The translations under genes and the position numbers were made by a program. Source: Aptenodytes patagonicus (Eukaryota; Chordata; Aves; Sphenisciformes; Spheniscidae). Taken from it: a stretch of DNA of 64,000 nt. Positions within the stretch are counted from its first letter, which is position 1. Each line of letters opens with the position of its first letter. The notes under the pieces are model-generated. The model saw only the letters and a program-made list of their open reading frames with translations, searched no databases and had not been told where the DNA came from. The stretch is taken from positions 13,452,951 to 13,516,950 of the forward strand of contig NC_134949.1 in the NCBI RefSeq assembly GCF_965638725.1, read 5' to 3'. Below, one piece after another: positions 1 through 12,883 of this stretch.

Positions 1-85
1 GGTCAGGCTGACAGGCCTGTAGTTCCCCGGATCCTCCTTCCCGCCCTTCTTGTAGATGGGCGTCACATTGGCAAGCCTAATGTCA
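1..85 (-). mobile_element. CR1 LINE fragment (reverse-transcriptase region), cut by window edge
   Basis: The sequence matches the antisense of the CR1 ORF2 reverse-transcriptase region. The stretch around 'ggcctgtagttccccgg' recurs in the same orientation in the two younger CR1 copies near 32330 and 51760. The similarity fades near position 85 and the element continues off the left edge. Its coding strand is minus. It is more diverged than copies 2 and 3, so an older insertion is inferred. Confidence 0.8.
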
Positions 86-1287
86 GTGTCAGTTTCCCTT
101 ATTCTGCTAATTTCTTTCTTCAGTAACCCACACTACATGGCCTGAAGGCCTCAGTGACTTGCTGTGATGCTCACTGTCTTAAATCAACTGAAACCTAACA
201 ATTAAGAACATTTCAACTTACTCAAATTTATGTTTTTGAGAATAGTCCTGACATAAAAGTAAACTGAGGTGTCTGAGATATCCTCCATTGTGATGAGTGT
301 TGTCATAAGGCAATTCCCTAGTACTGAGAGAAGACACCAAAGTTTTATTTTAAGAAGGGAATCTATTATGGAAAACAATTATAATATTTAAGACAGTTTT
401 GGATAACTGAAAAATAAAACAATAAACAACTTAGTGTATTTGGAAGTAATGCCGCATCTGTGAGTTTTGTCTTGAGGATTCAGTTTTTAATACATGATCT
501 AGGGAATTTTAAAATTAAAAACCTCATTTCTGAATTCCATTAAAGGCATTTACTGTAATTCATAAAGCACAACTCTTAAGTAATTAAAAATATATCCATG
601 CACACACTTGTCTCTTAATAGCAATTAGTTCTATTCATCTAGTCTTTGCCATCTGCTTGAAGTATGTTAATGTTCTGGTTCTCATTTTAAGTGTCCTTCA
701 TCTTTGAACCTTGCATCTCAGAACTTGCCCTTCTTTCTGTGTTCTACTGATGACAAACCTGTAATTTTTTTCCCCATTGTTCCCATGCTTTCTTCCACAC
801 CATCCTGTACTAAGGGTGCTGCTCTCTAGGTAGGTTGGAAGCAGCTGCTTTTTCTTATCCTTTGGGTGTCAGACTATGAAAAATGAAAGAAAAAAAAAAG
901 TCCACTATGAGTTAATATCGACTGAGTTACTACTTGGTTTTATCATCAGTCTTTGTTTCCATGTTCCTCTTCCCTCTCTTTGTGTCCTTTTGAATTTAGA
1001 TTATATAGCATTCTGGACAGAGCTTATGTCCTGGAGAAACTACTTCCAAAAATTGGAGCATACAAAAAAAGTAGCTGCTGCCTGAGAACAATAGCGTTTT
1101 CCTTGCAGCTTAAAAGAATAAACTTTTTTACTTCTGTACATGTGCTATTAGCAATAAACAATTTTGGTGATGTTACATCATGTATGTTTTATAGCATCTC
1201 ATATCATGGTGCTGAAGATTCTGGATGTTGTTACAGTAATACTTAAGTTTATATTGTATTTGGAGCAATATATTTTTTTTTGACTCT

Positions 1288-1982
1288 TAGAATAGACTAG
1301 AATATTTCAGTTGGAAGGAACCTACAACAATCGTCTAGTTCAAATGCCTGACTGCTTCAGGGCTGACCAGAAGTTGAAGCATGTTATTAAGGGCATTGTC
1401 CAAATGCCTCTTAAACACTGACAGGCTTGGGGCATCGACCACCTCTCTAGGAAGCTGTTCCAGTGTTTGACCACCCTCTTGGTAAAGAAATGCTTCCTAA
1501 TGTTGCAGCTTTGAACCATTCCCACACGTCCTATTCATGGATCCCAGGGAGAAGAGCTCAGCACCTCCCTCTCCACTTCCCCTCCTCCGGAGGCTGTAGA
1601 GAGCAATGAGGTCACCCCTCAGCCTCCTTTTCTTCAACTAGACAAGCCGAAACTTCTTAGCCACTCCTCACAGGACATGCCTTCTAGCCCTTTCACCAGC
1701 TTTGTTGCCCTCCTCTGGACACATTCAAGGATCTTCACATCCTTCTTAAATTGTGGGGCCCATGGGGTTCCTGCCAGCCCTTTTCTCCAGCCTGTCCAGT
1801 TCCCTCTGGATGGCAGCATGACCTTTTGGCATATCAGCCACTCTTCCCAGTCTGGTGTCATCAGCAAATTGCTGAGGGTACCCTCTGCTCCATCATCCAG
1901 ATCATTAATGAAGATGTTAAACAGGACTGGACCCAGTATTGACCCTGGAGTTCACTGCTAGTTACTGGCCTCCAACTCGAAG
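1288..1982 (-). mobile_element. CR1 LINE, 5'-truncated, decayed
   Basis: This is an antisense CR1 3' end. It starts with a degenerate version of the 'ggttggaagggacc' tail motif and runs through the C-terminal ORF2 region into the sequence encoding the reverse-transcriptase FADD-box neighbourhood. The last recognisable CR1 sequence is near 1982. On the minus strand the peptide around 1634-1867 resembles CR1 (for example '[20 protein letters not shown]' in consensus-like form), but the frame is broken. It is clearly more diverged than the copies at 30955 and 50408 and belongs to a different, older CR1 subfamily. Confidence 0.88.
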
Positions 1983-3937
1983 CTCACAGATGAGCAGTTT
2001 TACATAATTTATTGAAACTTCCACAGGAGGTTTTGTGGGGATTTCATATTATTGACAATCATGTTCTGAAGACATATGTGCATCTAGTCAGGAAGTTGCT
2101 TCTACCCCAGTAGTGTCTTAAACATTTAAAATAGTAGAGACCTGTAGCTAACTGGTTTGCAGAGATGGTTAACACGGTATGATACGGTCTGTGGAAGAAG
2201 ATGCATAGATGTGGACAGCATGGATAGATATTCAAAGGGGAAGATCCCATTTGACGTACAGTAGGTCAGAGGCTTATCAAGGTGAAGTTGTACTTGGCAC
2301 ATTGTATAATGATGCAGGATTGAGGCATGTAATGATTTTTTTTGGAACAGAATAAGTTATCCAAAAGAGACTATGGCCTTTAAAACCAATGGATACAACT
2401 TTAAAATTGAGGTAGAAAATAGATCATTTAGAGGTAAATGCATAATCTGGACAATTTAGTTAGCAAAGGAACTGTTTTCATGAGAGATTTCTTTGCTTTC
2501 TGTGTTACATCATTTGTTTTGCAGGGTCCGGATTGTGAGTATGGTAAGGACTGCTAATGATTGTTTTAGTAGTATGTGCAATTAGTCTATTTAATGTATG
2601 CATTTCAGTTTCTCATAATATTTTTCATGTGACAATTTTAGGATAATGAACTAAAACAAGAAAATTGACCAGTCTTTATCAACAAACAATACTAGATAGC
2701 CAGTTAAGTAGGAATTCAATCTTCCTCACGCTTCAGATATGTTGGAATCTTATACTTTCTCCTGTCTTTAACCAAATCGTAATCAATATTTTGTGTTTTC
2801 CTATTGAAATCAATTTTGTCACTGATTTTAACATGAGCAAGGTCAGTCGTTATGTGCTGTTAGGAAAAGTAAATATGTTTTTGCTTAGATTTAGGGAAAG
2901 ATCACTTGTGTTTAATCCTTTCTTTAGTACTTATCTTTATAAAATGAAGGAAGAAGAGATACTATATGTTGTGAACGATGTTTCGGTTTTGTCACCTTTG
3001 TGGGCCTTTCAGTGATCTTCAGTTGTATGGTCTTTCTCAAGTTATGTGACTTAGGTCTTACTCTTCAAGCTGTACTTTTTTTTCATAAAGCTTAACAAAA
3101 ACTTTGTCAAGGACATCTTGCTTCACTGCTTCTTTTTTCCCCCTGTTTTTTCCTGTACTAGTAAATTCTTAAATAGCTGAAGTTGCTCAAGAGTGACCAT
3201 CTGTTCTGTTTCCAGTAGAACAATTCATCCTTGTATTTCCCCTTGAGTTGTCAGTCCTTACCAAACTCTGAATGCAAACGGTGCACTTTTTTCTTGTTTT
3301 TACCTTCAGTTATTCGCATTGATCTCAGCTTACACTGGGTGTGTATTTAAAAATAAATTGCCTCAGTTTTGTTCTAACTGTAAAATATGTATTGTCTCCA
3401 TTATTATTTCAGTTATGTATTTTGTCCTACCAGATTGTTACATAATATAGGGTAATTTTTCTTGTTGAAATACTTACTTATTTAAATTTGGATTTTTTGT
3501 TTTTCCTGTTTTTAATCCATTTTCCATTTTTTCCCCCCTTTTCATTGTTTCGAGTTAGACATAAAACTTAAACAGCGGCTTGCTTAGACTTTGCAGAAGT
3601 GATGACAACTTCAAGTCTCTTGGCATTCTTATTTGTATCTAAGCATTTGTATTTCATATCATATCCATAAAGTTCTTTCCATAAATCATATTCAGTTGTT
3701 TCCGTAAAATATATTTCATGTTACTTCCATAAATCAAAGCTAAACAAGTATTGTAAAGTCAGCTTTAGTGTTTGGTTAATGCTGCCGAGGTTCTCGAGTG
3801 TTTCTGAAACTTTGCTGCTGTATTTTCTTCTTCCATAAGAAACTTCTGTTCAGTGCTATACTCTGGGAGTCAAAATCTGGCAAGTCATCTTCCCAAAATA
3901 GTGTTCCGCTTTCCCTCAAGTTGTTTTTTGTTTTTTT

Positions 3938-3980
3938 GGGGTTTTTTTTGGGGGGGGGGGTTTTTGGGGGTTTTTTTTTG
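3938..3980 (+). repeat. G/T homopolymer-rich tract
   Basis: G runs of 4, 11 and 5 are separated by T runs of 8, 5 and 9. The + strand has G-quadruplex potential because the G11 run can supply two G-tracts. It is intronic in FAM185A. Its length is likely polymorphic and error-prone in assembly. Confidence 0.85.
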
Positions 3981-6203
3981 CTTTCAAGGTAAATCTGTGC
4001 CTTGGTGAACCTATGCCTACTGCCCTCTTCCTGCATCCTTTATTCTGTTTATGCCTTCTGCAAACAGAATCCAGTCTCTCTCATGAAATTGGAGTTCTTT
4101 TTTTTATGTATATACATATATATGTATAAAATTGAAAATCTAGAAAGGAACTTTCCGTTCAGTCTTGAAGCGGGGCTAATAGATTTGCAAAAGGCATCTT
4201 TCCACTGTGAAGAATTTCACAAGAGCTGCTTTTGCATTTGAAGAGTGGGAAGAGGAAGGATTTGCTCAATAAACATTGGTCCCTGTAAAGTACCGTCAGC
4301 TGGTGCTCTTGTACAGACTGTTAGCAGTTGTTCTCACTGGAGAGGGTTGCTGTCCTATCACAGGAGACTCTTCTTTCTCGTAGTGCAGGTAAAGGAACTA
4401 TTGCATGTTTTGTTTAAAGCAGAAGAGTCGAAGGCTGGATATTTCCTGTATTTGTTGCCAACAAAATCTCTGTCAAGGTTATGTGGAGTCTCAGTGACTG
4501 GCTGTTCCTAATCTGATTTGGAGTATCTGCAAAAATAGCTTTTACATGAAAATATTCATTTATCGCTACAAATAATTTTCATTAAAAAGGTTGATTCATA
4601 TAAAATTTTTGTTTCAATGACTTCCATTTTCAAACTTACGAGCATTTTAAAAAGTTATTAATAAAATGTTTCGTTGTGACTTACACAAGCAACACTTTTT
4701 TTTTCCCAGTTCATTAATTTCAGTTAACGAAGAGTTAATTTTTTTCTTTCAGATTTGGAACAGAACTTCCTTAACACAATCTACTGAGATGAGAAAAACA
4801 TTGCCATCCAATTCTAGTCGTAATTGTTTTCTTGTAGTCAAAGACAGTCTCAGTTTCTCAGCTGACTAAATATGGATGGGCTACTTTTTTTTTTAAATTA
4901 CTTTCCCCTCCAAAGAAATCAGTTTTAGCTGTGGCATAATAATCCCCTTCTATGTTTTTGCTTTTGTATGTAATACACTGATCTTCCACATCTGTGCTTG
5001 AGATCAGGCATCAGAAAAGCTCCAGATGAATGTATTTAGAGCTAAAACTGTATGGCAAGCTTAAGGCATTAATGTTAGACGTCCTTGTTATGATGAATTA
5101 ACTTCATTCTCTCCATAATCTTTTTATTTTTTAAAATAGGAAGTTTCATTCAGGTTTGATTCTGTTATTTTAGCTAGTTCTGAAAGTTTGACTATGTTTC
5201 TTTTTCTGTGCACATCCGGAAACTAAGAAAAACAGTCTCTATCAGTATTTCAAGATTTCTTGCCAATACTTTCATTTCTAGCAGTGTATCCAAAAAAATA
5301 TTTCACTGACTGCCTTTTGCTCACATACATTCATAATTTTTTTTATGCTTCTCTAGAGTTGCTTCATAATTTCTTTGCAATTTTTATTAGCTATAGGTCA
5401 GATCAGTAGTTCAAAAGTTAACTCTTTAGGACTTCACAGTAATATTGTGGAAATTTGTGTATTTAAAACTGGAATACATTGCAAGTAATTAAAGACTACT
5501 TCTCAAGTATACAATTAAGGCTTCTTAAAGGCTTTCTATTTGTAAAAAGGTTTCTTCAGAAAGTTTTGTTATCATAATTTTAGCTAATAAGGTATAGAAG
5601 AAAATGTAGGTGTCTCTATTCCAGGGCAAAGAACGAATGCTGTTTTCCTATGTATATTTAAGTGCAATAGTTATTCAAGCATTTGTTTAAAACTCAGATG
5701 TAGTGAATCAGACTTTACAAAGCCTGATAACACAGTTCTTCTGTGTAACAACATGTTACATTGCACAACTGCTTGTTTGCATGGGGTAGCTTTCCTGGGT
5801 AAAGTTCTCCCTGTGCAGAGTCTGAGCAAATGAACTCTTTTGGAAACTAAAATAGATCTTAGTGTTCAAATTTTGTGCTTGATCTTCGCATGAAGATGAA
5901 TTCATCCTTGTAGAAAGAGGAGAGTGTTGTTGAGGCCTTGCAGATGCTACGAGTCCAGTAACAACGGCAGGGCTATGGTCTTGGGACCAGCGTATGCTGC
6001 AATTCTGGACTGGGGAGAGAAGTTTTGTTCAGAAACCTGTTTTTCTAAGACAAGTCTTATCTTCAGTTACTGAATATAAGATACTTCTCAAACACAGGAG
6101 AATTGACAAAATCAGTTCAAAGTACAAAGACAGATTCTAGCAAATTTTTATTTAAAAAGAGTGAATGATACACAAGTTTTTATTTTCTTTTTCTTTTTTT
6201 TAG

Positions 6204-6299
6204 ATTCATCAGATGGAAGTCTAAAAGCTTCTACACATCATGGGGCAATAGATGTCTATGTCAGTCAATTAAGAAAAGTGGATCTGAAATCCCAGAAAG
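6204..6299 (+). CDS. FAM185A: FAM185A internal coding exon
   Basis: A pyrimidine-rich tract and AG (6202-6203) precede the exon, and the donor GT is at 6300-6301. The exon begins with the last two bases of a codon and ends with one base, so it is 2 + 31 codons + 1. It reads 'SSDGSLKASTHHGAID' and continues with VYVSQLRKVDLKSQK, alternating hydrophobic and polar residues with regularly spaced glycines, as expected for the beta-strand repeats of the DUF4097 domain. The join to the next exon makes a glycine codon. The match to vertebrate FAM185A is from memory of the family, and the splice signals and phases agree with it. The preceding exon should end in phase 1 and is not in the window. Confidence 0.88.
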
Positions 6300-8569
6300 G
6301 TTAGCAAACTAAAATATTTTTTGTGGCAGCTTATGATGTAAAAGAAAAGGGAGTAAGGGGTGGTTTTTGTTTATCCGTCTGGAAAAAATGAGTTTGTGAT
6401 TGTTGGTTATCTACATTCTTTTTTACCTCGTTATTAGAAAATGTGTATAAATACTTATAATACAGTAAACTCTCTAAGGGGCAATGACACTTAAAATGGA
6501 TTGCAGAATTTTTTTGTTTTTCAGTACTTACTTTCTTTCCTGGCAATCTACCCAGCAGAATTCTGCAGGGTTGACTTGGATTACAATCTTACTTTGCCTT
6601 CAGCACAATTTACCCCATGGTGCTGATACACATATGTGCAGAGTGACAACCATCACATGTTTACATTTCTTTTTCCTGTCTTTTCCTGGTGAAATGTCCC
6701 ATTATTGAAATGGGAAGGCAGAAAAACAAAGATGAGAGGGCCTCACCCTACCATTCTTCCTTTTTTTTTTCCCCCTGATTACTCACTAGAATTTTACTTC
6801 TTAATAAAGAGCTCACTCCTGAAGTTGGATTCATAGTTTTACAGTATCATATCTTCTGAATGGCAAATAACAAAGCCCTGAATACATCTCATTAGTCCTA
6901 GGTTTGAAAAAAAAACCACTACAGCATTTCTATAGTTGACTTTAACATCATGTCAGACACTTCAGGTAGTTTAAATGAACATGGTATTTGGTACCCTTCT
7001 CTTGTTGTCTGTGAGACAATGCCTGTGCCCTGTTAAAACCTAGCAGTTACTCAGAAGGGGAATAATGAAGGAAATGCATTGAAATCACATGTGCACCATT
7101 CTTCTGTACAAGCTGTTCTGGTTCCATTGCTGCAAAGAAATTTATTTTTATATTATTTCCTAGTTACCTTTTGAATCACTTAATACTAAGTTACGTTTCT
7201 TTGAATTAGTAGCAAAGAGGAATGTATTTAATAAAAGCTAATTTATGTTGTTTTCAAAACATTGCCTGACAATCTCTTCTGGCAGCACAGTTCAGTAAAG
7301 GCAAAGTTGATGAAGTTCTGTTTTCGCTTACCCCGTAAATTCAGAGTAACTGCTGACAGCTGCAGCATAGAAAATGTCCCATTTGTCATAAATTAGCTGC
7401 ATGTGTGTTGGATTTTATGAGTCACATCACTGAGCAACTCTCCAAGGAGGACCCAAAGATGAAGACCTTTTCCCTTTCTTATCCTAAGGCTTTTGTGTAT
7501 CCAGCAAAATTTAGGCCTAAATTATACTGACAGTTATTTGTTCATCAGGACTGTCACAGGCAAGTGATTCTGCTGAATTTAAATTGCATAGCTAGGGTTG
7601 CTTTCTGACTGCTACTTAGTTGTTATAACATCAGTTTTCTTACCGTGTTCTGCTTCAGTTTTTGGGGTGTATTTAAAGAAACCTTTTTATGTTTTTCTAA
7701 AGTGAATGTTGGAATTGGGCAAAAACTAAGGAGCACGTATACAGAAAGTGTATTCTGAATTTTGGTAGGTTTTTGTTTTAATGTGTAGGGCGCAGCTTCC
7801 AAACATTGTGACTGAATAATTCCAAATATGACTAACATGGGCAGGTTGGGAGCCCAGCATCTGCCTTCAGTCTGATGCACAGGAGCACATATTTAGGGGA
7901 AGCAGAAGCCAGAATTTCTGTTTTTAATCTCAAGGGTAGAATTATTTGGGCCACCAAAGCCACAATTTTGCTAGTAGTTTACATTTTAGTGATACATAGT
8001 CTAAACTGGTTAGTCATGTTTGAGACTGCATCTGTTTGAGGATGTGAACAGCTGGCCCTGTGCAGTAAAGCAAAGACAATTGCTAGCGTTAACAGTATAT
8101 AAATGGCATCTTATCGGTCCAGAGGAGCAGTTCTTTCATAATGTGCCACGCAGTGGCTGGATTAATCATCAGATCCGATCTCCTGTCCTTGCTTAGGAGT
8201 GTAAATGTACAACTAGAAGAGGAAACTAAAGTCATAATACTTGTGAGATCTATTAGATTTGCTTCCCTTGATCATTCCTGTAATAAGATTCTCTACCAAG
8301 AGCCGTTGCTAGCAGTATATGTCAATGTTAATTTTCATGTTTGCCAAGGAAATACTGTGACACCATTTTCCACGTGACATACAGTATTCTGGTTATGATA
8401 AATGAAGATATCTTCATTTATCCTTTCAGAGACAAAAAAAGATGTTACTGTGTCTGAAGGCTCTTAAAATAACCAAACAGTGATTTGATTCAAATTAGCT
8501 AAATAATTGCCTGTTTCGTACTTTGATCTCAATGTTAAACTAACTAGCTTTCATTTAAATTTATACCAG
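6300..8569 (+). other. FAM185A: FAM185A intron
   Basis: This intron is about 2.3 kb, with GT at 6300 and AG at 8568-8569. No repeat family stands out and no open frame has splice context. I see only ordinary AT-rich non-coding sequence. Confidence 0.75.
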
Positions 8570-8704
8570 GTTCTATTACAGTCAAGGTACCTGCCTCTCT
8601 CAAAGCCTATTTACAGTTGTCTGGAAGAAAAGTGGATGTGAGCTCAGAGATCCAGTTAAAAGAAACACAGAGTGCCTCCAAAGACAATCACGTAACTATA
8701 AGTG
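8570..8704 (+). CDS. FAM185A: FAM185A penultimate coding exon
   Basis: The exon follows 'ttataccag' and is followed by 'gtaagg', a strong donor. It has phase 2 + 44 codons + 1, so it joins both neighbours in frame. The peptide begins 'GSITVKVPASLKAYLQLSGR' and continues with KVDVSSEIQLKE; the GSITVKVP strand followed by a second strand (AYLQLSG) is the typical repeat unit of the C-terminal DUF4097 beta domain. The exon ends in VTIS with a glycine codon split across the next junction. No stop or frameshift is present. Confidence 0.9.
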
Positions 8705-11700
8705 GTAAGGCTTACTAATCTTGGCTTCCAATAAATGTCTGTCTGGCCTTAGTCAAAGGCATCCACGTTTCCTTATGAGTTTATTGCTCTTGGCTACTTC
8801 TTGTTTAATCTGTTTCAGGTTCAAATGTTTGCTTGTGCCATTGTACTCCCCGTGTTACTAGATGACTTTCTCATTTTGTTTGGTAAATGACTTGTGAATG
8901 CAAACAACTGCTTCTCTAACAAAAGTCTTAGAGCCAGATTCATCCTCAGGATTACTCCAATGAATTTGTGGGATGGAATTCAGGGCTGAATTTGACCCAT
9001 TGCTTTGTTGGCTTAGACAGTCACATATAATAAATTGCCAGGGAATATCTGTTAAAAATATAATGAAAAGTTTTCTCTGTGTATCTCTGTTGGGTGGGAG
9101 GGGGAAGTAAAAGGGGTATATGGCATATTTATAAATGTACAGTATAAATGTTAAACAGTGCAGGATAGGCTGAGAAATGGGTAGGAGATAGCTAGGAGAA
9201 GCTAGCTAGGAAAGCAGAAGAAGCTGGAGCGTGGAGGAATAGAGAGTACATGGAAAGGTGCCTGCAATTTCTGGAAACATTCTTCTAATGCATTTAAAAT
9301 TGAACTCGGGAATCCCAAGTCTTGCTGTTTCCTGCTTTAGAAGACAGTTGTGCAATTCATTGTCAGGGTGTGTATTTCTCTCCTCTCCAGATGTGTCTAT
9401 CTAGAAGTTAAGGCTGTTGCTGTTACCAATTACTCAGTTTGCTCAAGAGGAAACATTAACGTAATGTGTCTGAAGGCTCCAGCTTTGTTTTTGAATGTGT
9501 TATGTCAGTATGACCTGCTATGACAGCAGATTGGGTGAGGCTTTGAGTTTTTCTTTGGGTTTAAACCTAAGAAAATATGCACAAAACTTCTTTTCCTCCC
9601 CCATGTAAGATGATAATCTCAAAGTCAGGAAATGTTAGAAGTGTATGTACGTAATTTTAATATGTGGCCTGCTTATATAAAATAGTAGTCTTGAAATGTA
9701 TAGGTGTCTCTCTTCCTGTCTTGAACAGTAACTAGCATTTAAATTTACTAGTGGTTATTAAATACAAATTTTTAAAAACCATGATTAAAAGTTCTCAGGC
9801 TAGAAACCTGTGGAAGGACCCCAGATTCCAGCAAGGTCTATGGAACAAATTGCCTCAGCAATAAAACAACATATCTCCCAGTGAAGGAGGACCACTGGCC
9901 AGTCAATCATCTTGTTATTCTGGCAACATTAAAGATAAGAGTGATGTTTCAAATATACATAGTTTAATGGCTTCTCTGGTTTCATGACCCAGTCAGTGTT
10001 TATGTAGGACAGTCATCACTGAAGCGGATGCAATTTTTCAACCCACCGTTCTGTATGGAAATCATCTTGGCAGTTGAGGCCAAAAGCGGCTTTAATTAGT
10101 TAACCCTCAAATATACATATCCCAAAGGCATGGAAATCAGCAAGAATTATGCAGAGGCAACAACATTTGGCCACTGATTATCAGTTGTTTAAAGAGGTTA
10201 CAGCATTGCACAAAAAACTTATTAAACATTGATCTAAATTGATCATAATACAGGTGAATGAAAAATATACCCTGGAATGGATTTTCTGCAGGATCCAATT
10301 CAGCTAAACTAGTGCTGGCCTGAAGTAATGTATCTTCATCTGTCTTTATACCCAGCATTTAGCTTTGAGTGTTTTCTCACATAATGTAACCAATGATTTA
10401 TAGCAGCTCTCTCCTCCCTTGTCTTCACTGGTCAGTAAGAAGCAACAAACCTGAAGGGAGATGAAGTAGTTGGTTTTAACCTGTGCTTTGCTCCTTTTCT
10501 TACCCTTTTGAACAAAACGGTGCCTCCTCTTTCTTTGCCAAGTCAGTAACATTCCTTTGGCATGGCAAGGGAGATCCTTCCTGCTTCTCCTTCTCTTTAC
10601 CTTATCCCATGGGGACAGTGTATACTTTCTGCAGGCTGAGCACTTGTCCCTTCATCCTGAACAATATCTTCTTCTTAAGGTTGATATTTGAGAATTTTCT
10701 TGTACAAGTAGATTCTGAAATAATTAAAAATCATTTAATACTGTTTCTATATTATGAAAACATTATCCACTGTTAAAGTTTTAGGTACAGAGTCTATAGC
10801 TGTCCTGCTGCAACTAAAGAAACGTAAAATGGAGAGAAAAGAGGGGTTTTGCCAAGTGGAAAAATACCTCTGTATTACAAAAGCATGGCAGTTTAGATTT
10901 TTATGTTTCTGAGCTCAAAGGTTAGTTTAAAAATAGATGATTTTTCAGAAACTGGCCAGTTCTCATATGGGTAACCCAGGATCTGGCTGCTTTCAGGAAG
11001 CTTTACTTGCCTCTGGGAATATTGGGAGAGATGTTGGAGAGGAGGCTTTCCAGTGGGAAGACAGGGTGTAGAGTTCTGTGACTTGGGTAAACATGCACCA
11101 GTCTATCACCTGCTCTAGGATAGCCTTCCCTACTGCTATATACATAGCGGCTATGATGTACATCATCACCTTGCTTCATGGCTCCCATTCCCACGCTGAG
11201 TGGGGAAGTCAGTACACTGTAATCCCACAAGCAGTCACAGCCAGGGTTTTGCAAGACAGCCAAGGAACAGAGCGGGATTTAGTCAAAGCAAGAAGATGAA
11301 AGCCTGGAGTGAGTGCTCTAGAGGCAGAGTGATGAGAGTGTGAAAAGGTGTTTTGCTCTTTTAGAAAAGGAAGGGACTTTCCTGCAAAATTGGGACACTT
11401 GCTGAGAAAGGGAAGGAACTAGAGAGCAGTGCCAGGGAGCTTACTCTTCAGGGTAATTTGCAATGATAAGGCATCTGTTTCCATTGACATCAGTAAGCAC
11501 TCTTAGAAGTAGTATGTATGGTATAATGAAATCTATTATAAAAACAGATTTTTTTCGTGCTAAGTGCTGGTCCAGCTTCCATCTGTGAAAGCATTTGTTT
11601 GGCTGTCTAGTTTGAGAGTGCTTGAGTAATTCTAGTAATTTCTAATGGCGATCATGTCAAGGCATTCTCTTCCTTTCCCTGGCAAAGAGGGTAGGAAGAG

Positions 11701-12166
11701 AGGATTCTGCTTAGCCCTTGCTGCTTGATGTCTGTGCCTTCCCTGTGTCTCCAGGTCTGCCTGTATTCTTAAATCAGCTGATTTAAGAAGCCTGTAGAAA
11801 TCATTAACTATATCTGGAACTATATATGGTACGAGGAAGGGTAGCAGGCTAAAAAATGTCAAATTTTCAAGCGGAAAAGGAGCTTAGGAGACTGTCATGC
11901 CAAAGGGGTTACAAACATGTTGAAGGGCAGGGTTAAAATTCAAATAATCTTGATTTATATGCTTTTTAGGCTATTTTTCTAATAAGTCCTTTTAAGTTCA
12001 AAGTATGAAGGTAGGAATAATTACCTGTGTGGTCCCAAGAGGAGGAATATTTCAATAAAAACATCAGGAAACAATAATGTTACACAGTTGCAAAAAATAA
12101 ACAGTGTATTAATATGACTGTTCTGTAAAAATCAAAATAATCCCTTGGCTTTACATGGCATTAGTA

Positions 12167-12485
12167 ATACTTTGCTGGAAGGTGTCCAGTTTTGAGTAGC
12201 GTACTTCAAAAAGGATGAGGACAACTGTAGAGACTGCAAAGGAGAACACATGATATCAGAGGCCTAAAAAATCCCCTTGCAATGAGGGAAGACTGAAAAA
12301 AAAAAAGTTTTTGTCTAAAGAAGACTGAGAGAAGATGCTCTTTTCCAGTACTTAAGAAATTGCTGCAGAGATTAAAAAAATAAATTGTTCTCTGTCCACT
12401 GGTGATAGGACTAGAAATTATGATTTGACCTTACGGTAAAGAAAACTTAGCTAAACAGTAAGATAAACTTTCTGGTAGTAAGCAC
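12167..12485 (+). mobile_element. Ancient CR1 remnant
   Basis: The + strand resembles a heavily diverged CR1 3' ORF2 region. 'gtgtccagttttgagtag' corresponds to the CR1 'tgtgtccagttttggg' block, 'tacttcaaaaaggatga' to its next block, and 'gataaactttctggtagtaa' to the block 'aaaaactttctgacagtaag'. The blocks occur in the right order with plausible spacing. Indels and A-runs have destroyed the reading frame. The subfamily is not determinable by eye. Confidence 0.7.
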
Positions 12486-12850
12486 TTGTCTGGTGAGGCC
12501 ATAGGACTGTCAGTACTGCAGATTGTGAAGGACAGGCTAGGCATGCATGTCAGGTTAAACACAGTGCACCCTCGGGAGGTTGCTTTCAGCCCTGTTCTCT
12601 TCTGTCCTAAGTTGATGTGACCATCTGCTCCCACCCACCCCAAAGGAAGGTTATGAGGCACGTGGATGGATAAATTTGGGGACTAAATGAATGCAGCCAG
12701 TGGGCACGCTTCTGCCTGCTTCCATTGCCAGCTTGTGTGTTGACAACTGTAAGCTTGCTGGAAAAAGTCTTGCAATCATTCAGAAGCTTTCTTTGGATCC
12801 TTGTAGCTGATGGTCTCATTTTCCAAATCTAATTGTCTGGAATATACCCT

Positions 12851-12883
12851 CCCCCCCCCCCCCCCCCCCTTTTTTTTTTTTTT
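12851..12883. repeat. C19/T14 homopolymer tract
   Basis: Nineteen C are followed directly by fourteen T. The minus strand reads A14 then G19, which has G-quadruplex potential. The tract may be the A tail of a retrocopy lying on its right side (see the separate entry), or simply a simple repeat. Exact run lengths depend on sequencing accuracy. Confidence 0.9.

Larger units (their letters stand above)
86..6203 (+). other. FAM185A: FAM185A intron (5' side of the first visible exon)
   Basis: This is non-coding AT-rich sequence apart from the CR1 remnant at 1288-1982 and the G/T tract at 3938-3980. Open frames here are short, lack splice context or recognisable domains, and I take none as genes. 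The acceptor before the exon at 6204 has a long pyrimidine tract ending in AG at 6202-6203. Confidence 0.7.

Noticed and set aside
2521..2550. Possible tiny exon between 'ttttgcag' and 'gtaagg'
   Set aside because: The enclosed sequence is under 30 bases and does not give the residues or the phase expected before the FAM185A exon at 6204.
2665..3015. 116-codon open frame on the + strand in the FAM185A intron
   Set aside because: AT-rich composition, no domain, no splice or promoter context. It is consistent with chance.
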